Shown in pieces: positions 1 to 7,853 of a DNA stretch of 43,243 bases. Each line of letters starts with the position of its first letter. Positions within the stretch are counted from its first letter, which is position 1. The translations under genes and the position numbers were made by a program. Origin of the DNA: Eubacteriales bacterium (GTDB taxonomy: Bacteria; Bacillota; Clostridia; Oscillospirales; Oscillospiraceae); NCBI GenBank assembly GCA_030533415.1, contig JAUNJE010000023.1, forward strand, positions 1-43,243, read 5' to 3'. The notes below the pieces were generated by a model. The model saw only the letters and a program-made list of their open reading frames with translations. It was not told the DNA's origin and searched no databases.

Positions 1-2085
1 TCAATAGAACAGCAAATCTGAATAAGTTGGATAAGGCCAATAGGCTTTATCCGTCAGGGTTTCCAGGGCGTCCGCTTCCCTGCGCAGGATGTTCATGCCG
101 GGAATGACCACCTCATGGCAGTAACTTGCGGCATCCTCCGGGGTTCCGGGAGCTGCCTGCAGCGCAAATTTCAGGGCGCTGACCGCGTCATACAGGGCAT
201 CCGTATGCCCGGACAGGTCCTGAATCAGAGCGCTTTCCGCACGGCAGGCGGCGCCCAGGTTTTTCTTCGTGCCCACCGTATCGCACAGGTCACGGGTATA
301 ACGCAGGGCGGCGGGCAGGATCTGGTGCAGGGCCATATCCACCATGGTCCGGGCTTCGATGTTGACGATCTTGTTATAGGCGTCCAGATGGATGGCATAC
401 CGCGCCCGGAACTCCTGCTCGGTGAAGATGCCGTGGCGGGTCACAAGGTCAATGTTCTTCTGGGAAACATAAGCCGGCAGCGCTTCGGCCGTGGAGGGAA
501 GATTGCTCAGTCCCCGTTTCGCGGCCTCCGCCTTCCACTCCTCACTGTAGCCGTTGCCGCCAAAAATGATGCGGCTGTGCTCCGTCAGGGTCTGGCAGAC
601 CAGGGTCTGCAGGGCGGCGTCAAAGTCCTCCGCCTTTTCCAGCACATCGGCAAACTTGCCCAGTTCCTCCGCCATGATGGTATTCAGCGCGATGTTGGGG
701 CCTGCAATGGACTGGGAAGAGCCAAGCATACGCAGCTCAAACTTGTTGCCCGTGAAGGCCAGGGGGCTGGTACGGTTGCGGTCAGTGGTATCCCGGGGAA
801 TGGCGGGCAGAACGTCCACACCGATGCGGAGCATGCTTTTTTCCGGTTCCGTGTAGTTGGTGCCGTCAATGATGGAGCGGATAATGGCGCTGAGCTCATC
901 CCCCAGATAGACCGATACAATGGCGGGAGGCGCTTCACTGGCCCCCAAACGGTGGTCATTGCCGGCCGAGGCCACAGTGCAGCGCAGGAAATCCTGGTAT
1001 TCATCCACGCCCGCAATGAACGCCGCCAGAAACACCAGAAACCGGGCGTTCTGGCTGGGTGTCTTGCCGGGGCTGAACAAATTCTTGCCGGAATCCGTGG
1101 ATAAGGACCAGTTATTGTGCTTGCCGGAGCCGTTGACCCCCGCAAAGGGCTTCTCATGGAGCAGGCAGACCAGATTGTGCTTGGCGGCGCATTTTTTCAT
1201 GATGGCCATGATCAGCTGGTTGTCATCACAGGCGGTATTGGCATCGGTATAAATGGGGGCAAGCTCATGCTGGCAGGGCGCGCCTTCATTGTGCTTGGTT
1301 TTGCTGAGAACCCCCAGACGCCAAAGCTGTTCGTCCAAATCCTGCATGAAGCCGGAGACACGGGTGCGGATGGTGCCGAAATAGTGGTCATCCAGCTCCT
1401 GTCCCTTGGGCGGCTGGGCGCCGAAAAGGGTGCGTCCCGTCAGCCGCAGGTCCTCCCGCTGGGCATAAAGGTCTTTGGGCAGGAGGAAATATTCCTGCTC
1501 GGCCCCCACGCAGGCAATGACCCGCTTGGTTTCGGAATCTCCAAACAGGCGCAGAATCCGCACCGCCTCCCGGGAAACCTCGTCCATGGAGCGCAGCAGC
1601 GGAGTCTTCTTATCCAGGGATTCTCCCGTATAGGAACAGAAGCAGGTGGGAATGTACAGGCTGCCGTCCTTGACGAAGGCGCAGGAGGTGGGGTCCCAGG
1701 CGGTATAGCCCCGGGCCTCGAAGGTAGCCCGCAGGCCGCCGGAGGGGAAGGAGCTGGCGTCCGGTTCTCCCCGAACCAGCTCCTTGCCGGAAAACTCCAT
1801 AATGACCCTCCCGTCCCCGGTGGGGGCAATGAAGGAATCATGCTTTTCCGCCGTGATGCCGGTCATGGGCTGGAACCAGTGGGTATAATGGGTAGCGCCC
1901 TTTTCCGTGGCCCAGATTTTCATGGCTTCGGCGATCTCATTGGCCACATCCAGCGGTAGCTGCACGCCGGTGGCAATGCAGTTTTTCCAGCCTTTGTAGA
2001 TATGCTCCGGCAGACGCTGCTTCATGGTGGCCTCATTGAATACATCGCTGCCAAAAATTTCAGGGACATTCAGGATCTCGCTCAT
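1..2085 (-). CDS. glnN: Glutamine synthetase type III (GlnN)
   Basis: ATP-dependent ligation of ammonium to glutamate, the main cytosolic ammonia-assimilation step. At 694 aa it has the length of the GSIII family rather than the ~450 aa of GSI. The GSIII signature HYTHWFQPMTG lies at residues 66-76. The active-site glutamates of GAEQEYF lie at 194-200, HNEGAPCQHELAP at 265-277 and the ATP/glutamate-loop NGSGKHNNWS at 318-327. The stop codon is the first three bases of the window, so nothing downstream can be judged. The ATG at 2085 is preceded by GAAAGGA about 8 nt upstream. A promoter at 2219-2247 gives a leader of about 125 nt, and the divergent gene is an aminotransferase, which suggests a nitrogen-metabolism neighbourhood. 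The family call is secure; how it is regulated is not visible. Confidence 0.96.
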   Translation of the reverse strand: MSEILNVPEIFGSDVFNEATMKQRLPEHIYKGWKNCIATGVQLPLDVANEIAEAMKIWATEKGATHYTHWFQPMTGITAEKHDSFIAPTGDGRVIMEFSGKELVRGEPDASSFPSGGLRATFEARGYTAWDPTSCAFVKDGSLYIPTCFCSYTGESLDKKTPLLRSMDEVSREAVRILRLFGDSETKRVIACVGAEQEYFLLPKDLYAQREDLRLTGRTLFGAQPPKGQELDDHYFGTIRTRVSGFMQDLDEQLWRLGVLSKTKHNEGAPCQHELAPIYTDANTACDDNQLIMAIMKKCAAKHNLVCLLHEKPFAGVNGSGKHNNWSLSTDSGKNLFSPGKTPSQNARFLVFLAAFIAGVDEYQDFLRCTVASAGNDHRLGASEAPPAIVSVYLGDELSAIIRSIIDGTNYTEPEKSMLRIGVDVLPAIPRDTTDRNRTSPLAFTGNKFELRMLGSSQSIAGPNIALNTIMAEELGKFADVLEKAEDFDAALQTLVCQTLTEHSRIIFGGNGYSEEWKAEAAKRGLSNLPSTAEALPAYVSQKNIDLVTRHGIFTEQEFRARYAIHLDAYNKIVNIEARTMVDMALHQILPAALRYTRDLCDTVGTKKNLGAACRAESALIQDLSGHTDALYDAVSALKFALQAAPGTPEDAASYCHEVVIPGMNILRREADALETLTDKAYWPYPTYSDLLFY

Positions 2086-2141
2086 GACACCCGTCCTTTC
2101 AAAATCAAAAAATGAAAGTTAGAAATCTTTGCTTTGCATTT

Positions 2142-2162
2142 GGGATTTCTGTCAAAAATCCC
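2142..2162 (-). other. Leader hairpin upstream of glnN
   Basis: A perfect 7-bp stem (GGGATTT/AAATCCC, 7-nt loop) lies in the transcribed leader of glnN, between the promoter and the start codon. No U-tract follows it in the glnN direction, so it is not a classical terminator. I could not match it to a known riboswitch or to the paired hexaloops of ANTAR targets. Confidence 0.35.
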
Positions 2163-2218
2163 GCCGCAAACGCGCATATTGCCCGATGCTCTTCAAAAAA
2201 TCAGCAATATTCACTAAG

Positions 2219-2247
2219 ATTGTATTAGAGAATTGTGGAAAATGCAA
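2219..2247 (-). promoter_or_regulatory. glnN promoter
   Basis: On the minus strand, -35 TTGCAT (2247-2242), a 17-bp spacer and -10 TACAAT (2224-2219). Transcription would start near 2212. Confidence 0.6.
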
Positions 2248-2342
2248 GGAGTGAAACTGTTCAAAAAAGTCTGAGAAGTCCGCCTCCTTTTGTATAAATC
2301 TCCAATAGTGAAATCGAAAATGAATTTTTTGCCATCTGGATA

Positions 2343-2371
2343 TTGCATTTTCAGCTTTCAGAGCATATAAT
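2343..2371 (+). promoter_or_regulatory. Aminotransferase promoter
   Basis: -35 TTGCAT (2343-2348), 17-bp spacer, consensus -10 TATAAT (2366-2371). The upstream in-frame ATG at 2372 touches the -10 box and cannot be the start codon if this promoter is used. Confidence 0.7.
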
Positions 2372-2413
2372 ATGCCCATATATTTTAGAAAAAACCTCGA
2401 AAGGATGATGGAT

Positions 2414-3691
2414 GTGAGCACCTATTCTTGCATGAGCCGGGAGGAGCTGCAGCGCGAATACGAAAACGTACTGGAGGCCTTCAACCACTGCAAAGCACAG
2501 GGATTGAATCTGAATATGGCCCGGGGCAAGCCCGCCACAAAGCAGCTGGACCTGGTCAGCGGACTTCTGACCATGCTGCAAAAACCTGAGGACTGCTTCG
2601 ACGGCGATATCGACGCCCGCAACTATGGCCAACTGTCAGGCCTTCCCTGCGCCCGGGCTTACTGGGCGGATGTGCTGGGCTGCAAGCCTTCGGAAGTGTT
2701 CGTTGGCGGCGCCGCTTCCCTGAATATGATGTGCGATATCGTGTCCCGTGCCTTCACCCATGGTCTGCTGCACAGCCCCCGGCCCTGGTGCAAGGAAGAA
2801 ACCGTCAAATTTCTCTGCCCCTCCCCCGGCTATGACCGGCATTTCCAGATCGGGGAATTTTACGGCGCGGAGCTGATCCCCATCCCCATGACCCCCGAAG
2901 GGCCTGATATGGATATGGTGGAGGAATATGTGAAGGATCCCCAGGTCAAGCTGATCTGGACGGTGCCCAAGTACTCCAACCCTGACGGCATCATTTTCAG
3001 CGATGAGACCATCCGGCGCTTTGCCAACCTGAAGCCTGCCGCTCCCGACTTTGCCATTATCTGGGACAATGCCTACTGCGTCCATGAGTTTGTGGGAGAT
3101 TACATCCCCTTCCCCGACATCATTTCCATGTGCGCCGAGGCCGGCCGCCCCGATATGGTCTATGAATTTGCCTCCACCTCCAAAATCACCTTTGCCGGCG
3201 GCGGCATCAGCTGCATGGCGGCCAGCGAGGCCAACATTCACTATTTCTCCGATATTTTCGGCGTGCAGATGATCTCCTACGACAAGGTCAATCAGCTGCG
3301 CCATGTCCGGTATCTGAAGGACAAGGCGCACACCCTGGAGATCATGAAGCTCCACGCCTCCGTCATGGCGCCCAAATTCCAGGTGGTGTCCGACTACCTG
3401 AACCGGGAGATCGCCCCTCTGGGCTTCGCCCACTGGAACAATCCCAAGGGCGGCTATTTTGTAAGCCTGTTCACCATGCCCGGCACCGCCAAGCGGGCCT
3501 GGCAGCTGTGCGCGGAAGCGGGCGTCACCATGACGAATGCCGGCGCCACCTATCCCTACCGCAACGATCCCGATGACAGCAACCTGCGTATTGCCCCCAG
3601 CCTGCCGCCCGTGGAGGAGCTGGAAAAGGCCATGGAGGTGCTTTGCACCTGCCTGAAACTGGCCGCGCTGGAAAAGCTGCTGTCGGCATGA
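2414..3691 (+). CDS. Aspartate-type PLP aminotransferase (class I, Asp_aminotransf family)
   Basis: PLP-dependent transaminase related to the Asp_aminotransf (PF12897) branch of fold-type I enzymes; aspartate/2-oxoglutarate is the likely but unproven substrate pair. With numbering from the GTG at 2414 (425 aa), the substrate-binding N-terminal stretch NMARGKP is at 34-40, PKYSNPDG at 185-192, the PLP-pyridine aspartate in IIWDNAY at D218 and the Schiff-base lysine in STSKITFAGGG at K257. The start is uncertain. AAAGGA at 2400-2405 is 8 nt from GTG 2414 but only 2 nt from ATG 2408; ATG 2405 and ATG 2432 are also in frame. The gene is divergent from glnN and followed by a strong terminator, so it is monocistronic. 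Function class is firm; substrate is inferred. Confidence 0.9.
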   Translation: MSTYSCMSREELQREYENVLEAFNHCKAQGLNLNMARGKPATKQLDLVSGLLTMLQKPEDCFDGDIDARNYGQLSGLPCARAYWADVLGCKPSEVFVGGAASLNMMCDIVSRAFTHGLLHSPRPWCKEETVKFLCPSPGYDRHFQIGEFYGAELIPIPMTPEGPDMDMVEEYVKDPQVKLIWTVPKYSNPDGIIFSDETIRRFANLKPAAPDFAIIWDNAYCVHEFVGDYIPFPDIISMCAEAGRPDMVYEFASTSKITFAGGGISCMAASEANIHYFSDIFGVQMISYDKVNQLRHVRYLKDKAHTLEIMKLHASVMAPKFQVVSDYLNREIAPLGFAHWNNPKGGYFVSLFTMPGTAKRAWQLCAEAGVTMTNAGATYPYRNDPDDSNLRIAPSLPPVEELEKAMEVLCTCLKLAALEKLLSA

Positions 3692-3745
3692 TTCTGGCGT
3701 AATATCCACTTGCGATATCCTGTAGGCAAAAAATATCTCCTGCCC

Positions 3746-3781
3746 TGCGGTCATGCTTCCCGGCATGACCGCATTTGTTTT
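3746..3781 (+). terminator. Terminator of the aminotransferase gene
   Basis: A 10-bp perfect stem (TGCGGTCATG/CATGACCGCA, 8-nt loop) is followed by TTTGTTTT. Confidence 0.85.
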
Positions 3782-3786
3782 GGGGA

Positions 3787-3924
3787 TTATGTCAGCTTCC
3801 CTTTTTCCGCAGCTATAATTTCAAGTCCTTCCGTATCATATGACGCGGTATGCTTTTCGATTTGTTCCAGGATGCCGCAAAGGGAAAGCAGGTGGTTGTT
3901 CCTTTTGAATTTATCCAGGATATT
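3787..3924 (-). pseudogene. Possible frameshifted C-terminal tail of the RibD-like protein
   Basis: Past the stop of the RibD-like gene, a different minus-strand frame is open for 45 codons and reads like real protein (LDKFKRNNHLLSLCGILEQ, then EKHTASYDTEGLEIIAAEKG). It has no ATG or GTG of its own. A one-base change near 3914-3924 would fuse it to the upstream frame. It may be a decayed tail or chance; only homologues can decide. Confidence 0.3.
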
Positions 3925-4612
3925 TCACCCGGTATTTCAGCTCGATGTAGGAATCCTGCAGGGGCCTGCATTCCATCAGCTCCAGGGCGGCAAGCCGGTT
4001 TAGCTCTTCCGGGCCGGTAATGGCCTCCCCATCGATCAGCGTCGGCACTTCCCTGCCGCCGACCAGCAACGGGGCAACGATGATATGCACATAGTCAAGC
4101 AGACGGCTGCGCAAAAACAAGCCGTTCAGGCTTCCTCCGGATTGTACCGTTACCCGTTTGATGCCGAACCGCGCATACAGATCCTCCATCAGCACTGACA
4201 GCTCCAGGATATTGTAATACAGGATCACAAGATTTTCATATTTTTCCCGGAGGGAAAAGGCGGGATGCTCCGGGTTCGTGGTGACCAAAATCAGCCTGCT
4301 GACCCACCGGCACAGATAATCCAGCCCCCGTTCGTTCAGGTGGGGTCTATTGTCCAGTATCACAAACGTGCACGGGCTTTTGACCGGCACGCCGGTTCTG
4401 TCATTGACGCCGATTTTGGCCATGACCCGGCCTGTATTCAGCGAGCAAAGGTCCGTGGTCTGTTCGATATCGTAATATTGATGCAGCCCTTCCGCTACAC
4501 CTTCGATGCGGCACCAGTCCCGGTCCGCGTCCAGGCTGTCTCCCGCTCCACTGCTGATTTTGCCGTCCAGGGATTCCAGCATAAATAATGTTGTGACCGG
4601 CCTTTGCCCCAT
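3911..4612 (-). CDS. RibD C-terminal domain / dihydrofolate-reductase-like protein
   Basis: A single RibD_C (PF01872) domain of 233 aa, the NAD(P)H-dependent reductase fold found in RibD and in many stand-alone DHFR-like proteins. Family marks are the N-terminal TLFMLESLDGKIS strand-turn (8-20), GGSLNG (159-164) and the end-of-fold PLLVGG (181-186). No deaminase domain is attached and no riboflavin genes are nearby, so a riboflavin role is not supported; the substrate is unknown. ATG 4612 is chosen over the 5' extension because AAGGAG lies 8 nt upstream. The stop at 3911 is followed in another frame by a protein-like open stretch down to 3787, which may be a lost C-terminal tail. Confidence 0.85.
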   Translation of the reverse strand: MGQRPVTTLFMLESLDGKISSGAGDSLDADRDWCRIEGVAEGLHQYYDIEQTTDLCSLNTGRVMAKIGVNDRTGVPVKSPCTFVILDNRPHLNERGLDYLCRWVSRLILVTTNPEHPAFSLREKYENLVILYYNILELSVLMEDLYARFGIKRVTVQSGGSLNGLFLRSRLLDYVHIIVAPLLVGGREVPTLIDGEAITGPEELNRLAALELMECRPLQDSYIELKYRVKYPG

Positions 4613-4645
4613 ATCCCTCTCTCCTTCAAACAAAAGTTTGATTTT

Positions 4646-4674
4646 ATTATAATCGGTCTATTGTGAAAAAGCAA
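4646..4674 (-). promoter_or_regulatory. Promoter of the RibD-like gene
   Basis: Minus strand -35 TTGCTT (4674-4669), 17-bp spacer, -10 TATAAT (4651-4646). Confidence 0.6.
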
Positions 4675-4715
4675 CAGGAAATTTACAGTTTATCTATTCC
4701 ATTCTTCATCATTTA

Positions 4716-4724
4716 TGGTAGAAT
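4716..4724 (+). promoter_or_regulatory. Extended -10 element of the GH2 gene
   Basis: TGGTAGAAT is an extended -10 (TG-N-TAGAAT). No good -35 is present at the usual distance, which fits an extended -10 or an activator-dependent promoter. Confidence 0.45.
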
Positions 4725-4758
4725 AAAGTCGTCAAATCAATGAAGGAGGCTGTACATT

Positions 4759-6999
4759 GTGAGAACGATCTACAACTTAAACCGCAAATGGGCTTTCGCC
4801 AAGGGTGTTACGCAAGCTCCCGCAGAAATGCCCACCCTGTGGAACTTCGTCAACCTGCCCCACACCTGGAACGGCATCGACGGCCAGGACGGCGGCGGCG
4901 ACTACTACCGCGGCTCCTGCTGCTATGTCAAGAGCTTCCAGAAGCTGGACCTGCCGGAGGCGCAGGCCTACTATCTGGAAATCAACGGCGCCAATTCCTC
5001 CGCCGACGTTTACCTAAACGGCAAGCACCTAAAGCATCATGACGGCGGCTATTCCACCTGGCGGGTGGAGCTGACCGACGCTCTGGAAAACGAGAACCTG
5101 CTGGCAATTACCGTTGACAACGCTCCCAACGAAACCGTCTATCCCCAGATGGCCGACTTCACCTTCTACGGCGGCCTTTACCGGAACGTGAATCTGATCT
5201 GTGTTCCCGAATCCCACTTTGACTTAGACTATTACGGCGGTCCCGGCATCATGGTTACCCCCGTGATGGACGGTCCCGACGCCAAGGTGGAAGCGGAAGT
5301 GTTCCTGACCAACCCCAAGGACGGGCAGACCGTGCGCTACAGCCTGCAAAATGCGCAGGGAAAGGTCATCGGCACCTATGAGGGCGGCAAAAAAGCGAAT
5401 TTCCGCATCCAACATGCCCACCTGTGGCAGGGACGGAAGGACCCTTACCTGTACACCTGCAAGGCGGAGCTGATGCAGGACGGTGCCGTGCTGGATACCG
5501 TCTCCACCCGGTTCGGCTGCCGCTCTTATGCCATTGACCCGGAGCGGGGCTTTCTCCTGAACGGAGAAGAATATCCTCTGCGGGGTGTCAGCCGCCATCA
5601 GGACCGCTGGGAAATCGGCAATGCCCTGCTTCCCCAGCATCACCGGGAGGATATGGACCTGATCTGCGAAATCGGCGCCACCACCATTCGCCTGGCCCAT
5701 TACCAGAACGACCAGTACTTCTATGACCTGTGCGATGAACGGGGCCTGGTTGTCTGGGCGGAGATTCCCTATATCTCTAACCATATGCCCGGCGGCCGGG
5801 AAAACACCGTCAGCCAGATGACTGAGCTGATTGTCCAGAACTACAACCATCCTTCCATCGTGGTATGGGGCCTGAGCAACGAGATCACCATGAAAGGCGC
5901 TGATGACCCAGACCTGCTGGAAAACCACCGCATTCTGAACGACCTGTGCCACAGGCTGGACAAAACCCGGCTCACCACCGTGGCTGCCCTTTCCGTCTGC
6001 CCCATGGACGCTGAATATATCCACATCCCCGACGTGGTTTCCTACAACCACTATTTTGGCTGGTATGGCGGTGACACCTCCATGAACGGCCCCTGGTTCG
6101 ACAAGTTCCACAAGAAATATCCCAACACCCCCATCGGCTGCTCCGAATACGGCTGTGAGGCTCTGAACTGGCACACCTCCGATCCCCAGCAGGGCGACTA
6201 CACCGAGGAATACCAGGCCCACTACCACGAGGAGCTGATCCGCCAGTTCTTCAGCCGGAAGTACATTTGGGCCACCCATGTATGGAACATGTTTGACTTT
6301 GGCTGTGACGCCCGCAGTGAAGGCGGTGAAAACGGCCAGAACCACAAAGGTCTGGTAACCATCGACCGGAAATACAAGAAAGACGCCTTCTACGCCTACA
6401 AAGCCTGGCTCAGCGATGAGCCCTTCGTCCACATCTGCGGCAAGCGCTATGTGGACCGTGTGGAGGATGTGACGAAGGTAACCGTTTATTCCAATCAGCC
6501 CTCCGTGGAGCTGTTTGCCAACGGAGTTTCCCTGGGCGCAAAGGAAGCAGCCGACCACTTCTTCTATTTCGACGTTCCCAACGCCGGAGAAACCACCCTG
6601 ACCGCCGTAGCCGGTGAATGCCGGGACGAAAGCAGGCTTCGCAAGGTGGCAGTATTCAACGAAGCCTACCGCCTGAGAGAAAAGGGCGCGGTGCTGAACT
6701 GGTTCGACATCACCGAAGTGGAAAACCACCTGTCCCTGAACTCCAAGTTCGGTGACATCATGGCGACGCTGCAGGGCAAGATGCTGCTGATGTCCCTCCT
6801 GGCAAAGAAGATGCCCAAAGGAGAAAAGGGCGGCAGCGGCTTTGACCTGTCCGGGCTGGGCAGCATGATGGAAATGCTGAACGGCTTTACCCTGCTCCGG
6901 CTGACGGGCATGATGGGTACGGCCAATATAAAATTCGCCAAGGAAGAGCTGCTGGAAATCAACGCGAAGCTGAACAAAATCAAAGCCCCTAAAAAATAA
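4759..6999 (+). CDS. Glycoside hydrolase family 2 (beta-galactosidase/beta-glucuronidase-type)
   Basis: Retaining beta-glycosidase of 746 aa. Residues 1-150 form the GH2 sugar-binding jelly roll (PHTWNGIDG, LEINGANSSADVYLNG), about 160-255 the Ig-like domain, and 258-550 the TIM barrel. Acid/base E375 lies in GLSNEI and the nucleophile E463 in GCSEYG. GQNHKG at 527-532 supplies an N-x-K triad (N528, K530), the arrangement beta-glucuronidases use to hold the substrate carboxylate, although some GH2 beta-galactosidases carry a similar string. Residues 640-746 are a helical, Met-rich, low-complexity tail. There is no signal peptide, so it is cytosolic and would act on imported substrates. The start is GTG with AAGGAGG 9 nt upstream. 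The next genes are KDPG aldolase and KDG kinase, which favours a uronide substrate. Confidence 0.9.
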   Translation: MRTIYNLNRKWAFAKGVTQAPAEMPTLWNFVNLPHTWNGIDGQDGGGDYYRGSCCYVKSFQKLDLPEAQAYYLEINGANSSADVYLNGKHLKHHDGGYSTWRVELTDALENENLLAITVDNAPNETVYPQMADFTFYGGLYRNVNLICVPESHFDLDYYGGPGIMVTPVMDGPDAKVEAEVFLTNPKDGQTVRYSLQNAQGKVIGTYEGGKKANFRIQHAHLWQGRKDPYLYTCKAELMQDGAVLDTVSTRFGCRSYAIDPERGFLLNGEEYPLRGVSRHQDRWEIGNALLPQHHREDMDLICEIGATTIRLAHYQNDQYFYDLCDERGLVVWAEIPYISNHMPGGRENTVSQMTELIVQNYNHPSIVVWGLSNEITMKGADDPDLLENHRILNDLCHRLDKTRLTTVAALSVCPMDAEYIHIPDVVSYNHYFGWYGGDTSMNGPWFDKFHKKYPNTPIGCSEYGCEALNWHTSDPQQGDYTEEYQAHYHEELIRQFFSRKYIWATHVWNMFDFGCDARSEGGENGQNHKGLVTIDRKYKKDAFYAYKAWLSDEPFVHICGKRYVDRVEDVTKVTVYSNQPSVELFANGVSLGAKEAADHFFYFDVPNAGETTLTAVAGECRDESRLRKVAVFNEAYRLREKGAVLNWFDITEVENHLSLNSKFGDIMATLQGKMLLMSLLAKKMPKGEKGGSGFDLSGLGSMMEMLNGFTLLRLTGMMGTANIKFAKEELLEINAKLNKIKAPKK

Positions 7000-7056
7000 G
7001 CCCGCACACCGTCCGGCTTCCCGGTTTCACTGTCCTTGTCAAGTATCAGACTAGCA

Positions 7057-7076
7057 AAAGAAGTATTTCTTTTTTT
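7057..7076 (+). terminator. Weak candidate terminator after the GH2 gene
   Basis: AAAGAA-GTAT-TTCTTT followed by four further T residues. The stem is A/T-only apart from one G-C pair, so efficiency is doubtful. Confidence 0.3.
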
Positions 7077-7116
7077 GTTCAAAGTGCTAAAAATTTGCGG
7101 TATTCTGGGTTTAGAA

Positions 7117-7145
7117 TTGATTTTCCATGGCTTTTTCGGTATGAT
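7117..7145 (+). promoter_or_regulatory. eda-kdgK promoter
   Basis: -35 TTGATT (7117-7122), 17-bp spacer, -10 TATGAT (7140-7145). Downstream, AAGTC (7158-7162) and GACTT (7174-7178) form an inverted pair around TAGCGAAAACG. CTAGCAAAAG at 7051-7060 resembles that centre and could be a second operator-like site; both readings are speculative. Confidence 0.55.
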
Positions 7146-7211
7146 TATATTGTCATAAAGTCTAGCGAAAACGGACTTAGAATGGTAAGATACATAGGGA
7201 GGAATACACCA

Positions 7212-7853
7212 ATGAATGAACTGCAGAAACGAGTTGGCGAGATCGGCGTAGTGCCGGTCATCAAGCTGACGAATCCCCAGCGTGACGCTGGCCCTCTGTC
7301 TGACGCGCTGTGCGCCGGCGGTGTTCCCGTTGCCGAGATCACCTTCCGTGCCGCCGGTGCCGATGAGGCGATGCGGATCATGGTCGAGCGCCACCCCGAC
7401 ATGCTGGTAGGCGCGGGCACTGTCCTGACCACCGAGCAGGTGGACAAGACCATCGCCGCAGGCGGCAAGTTTGTCGTCACCCCCGGCCTGGATCCGGAAA
7501 TCGTCAAATACTGCCAGGAAAAGGGCATCACCTGCTTCCCCGGCTGCACCACCCCCACCGACTACCACACCGCCTACAAGCTGGGCCTGGAGGTTCTGAA
7601 GTTCTTCCCCGCCGAGCAGTCCGGCGGCCTTGCCAAGATCAAGGCTATGTCCGCTCCTTTCTCCATGTTCAAGGTCATGCCCACCGGCGGCATTAATCTG
7701 AAGAATCTGGCGGAATACGCGGCCTGTCCCGTTATCGTGGCCTGCGGCGGCTCCTACATGTGCCCCGACAAGCTGATCACCGAGGGCAAGTGGGACGAGA
7801 TCATTGACCTGTGCAAGAAGTCTGTGGAAATTGTCAAGGAGGCTAGAAAATAA
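7212..7853 (+). CDS. eda: KDPG/KHG aldolase (2-keto-3-deoxy-6-phosphogluconate aldolase)
   Basis: Class I aldolase cleaving 2-keto-3-deoxy-6-phosphogluconate to pyruvate and glyceraldehyde-3-phosphate, the last step of uronate and Entner-Doudoroff degradation. At 213 aa it has the family length. The catalytic E42 is in VAEITFR, the Schiff-base K130 in LKFFPAE, and the phosphate-binding MPTGGI at 156-161. The reading frame is open further upstream, but ATG 7212 has AGGGAGG 9 nt before it, and the promoter lies at 7117-7145, so the longer start is rejected. The stop overlaps the next start (TAATG), so it is translationally coupled to kdgK. No dehydratase or isomerase of the uronate pathway lies in the window. 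Confidence 0.95.
   Translation: MNELQKRVGEIGVVPVIKLTNPQRDAGPLSDALCAGGVPVAEITFRAAGADEAMRIMVERHPDMLVGAGTVLTTEQVDKTIAAGGKFVVTPGLDPEIVKYCQEKGITCFPGCTTPTDYHTAYKLGLEVLKFFPAEQSGGLAKIKAMSAPFSMFKVMPTGGINLKNLAEYAACPVIVACGGSYMCPDKLITEGKWDEIIDLCKKSVEIVKEARK

Noticed and set aside
2142-2162. ANTAR-type antitermination target ahead of glnN
   Set aside because: There is a single hairpin with a 7-nt loop, not two hexaloops with conserved A and G.
2372-2404. Upstream ATG extending the aminotransferase
   Set aside because: It touches the -10 box of a clear promoter, so it would not be within the transcript.
5224-6729. A 501-codon open frame antisense to the GH2 gene
   Set aside because: Shadow of the hydrolase reading frame, with no plausible start signal and no protein family.
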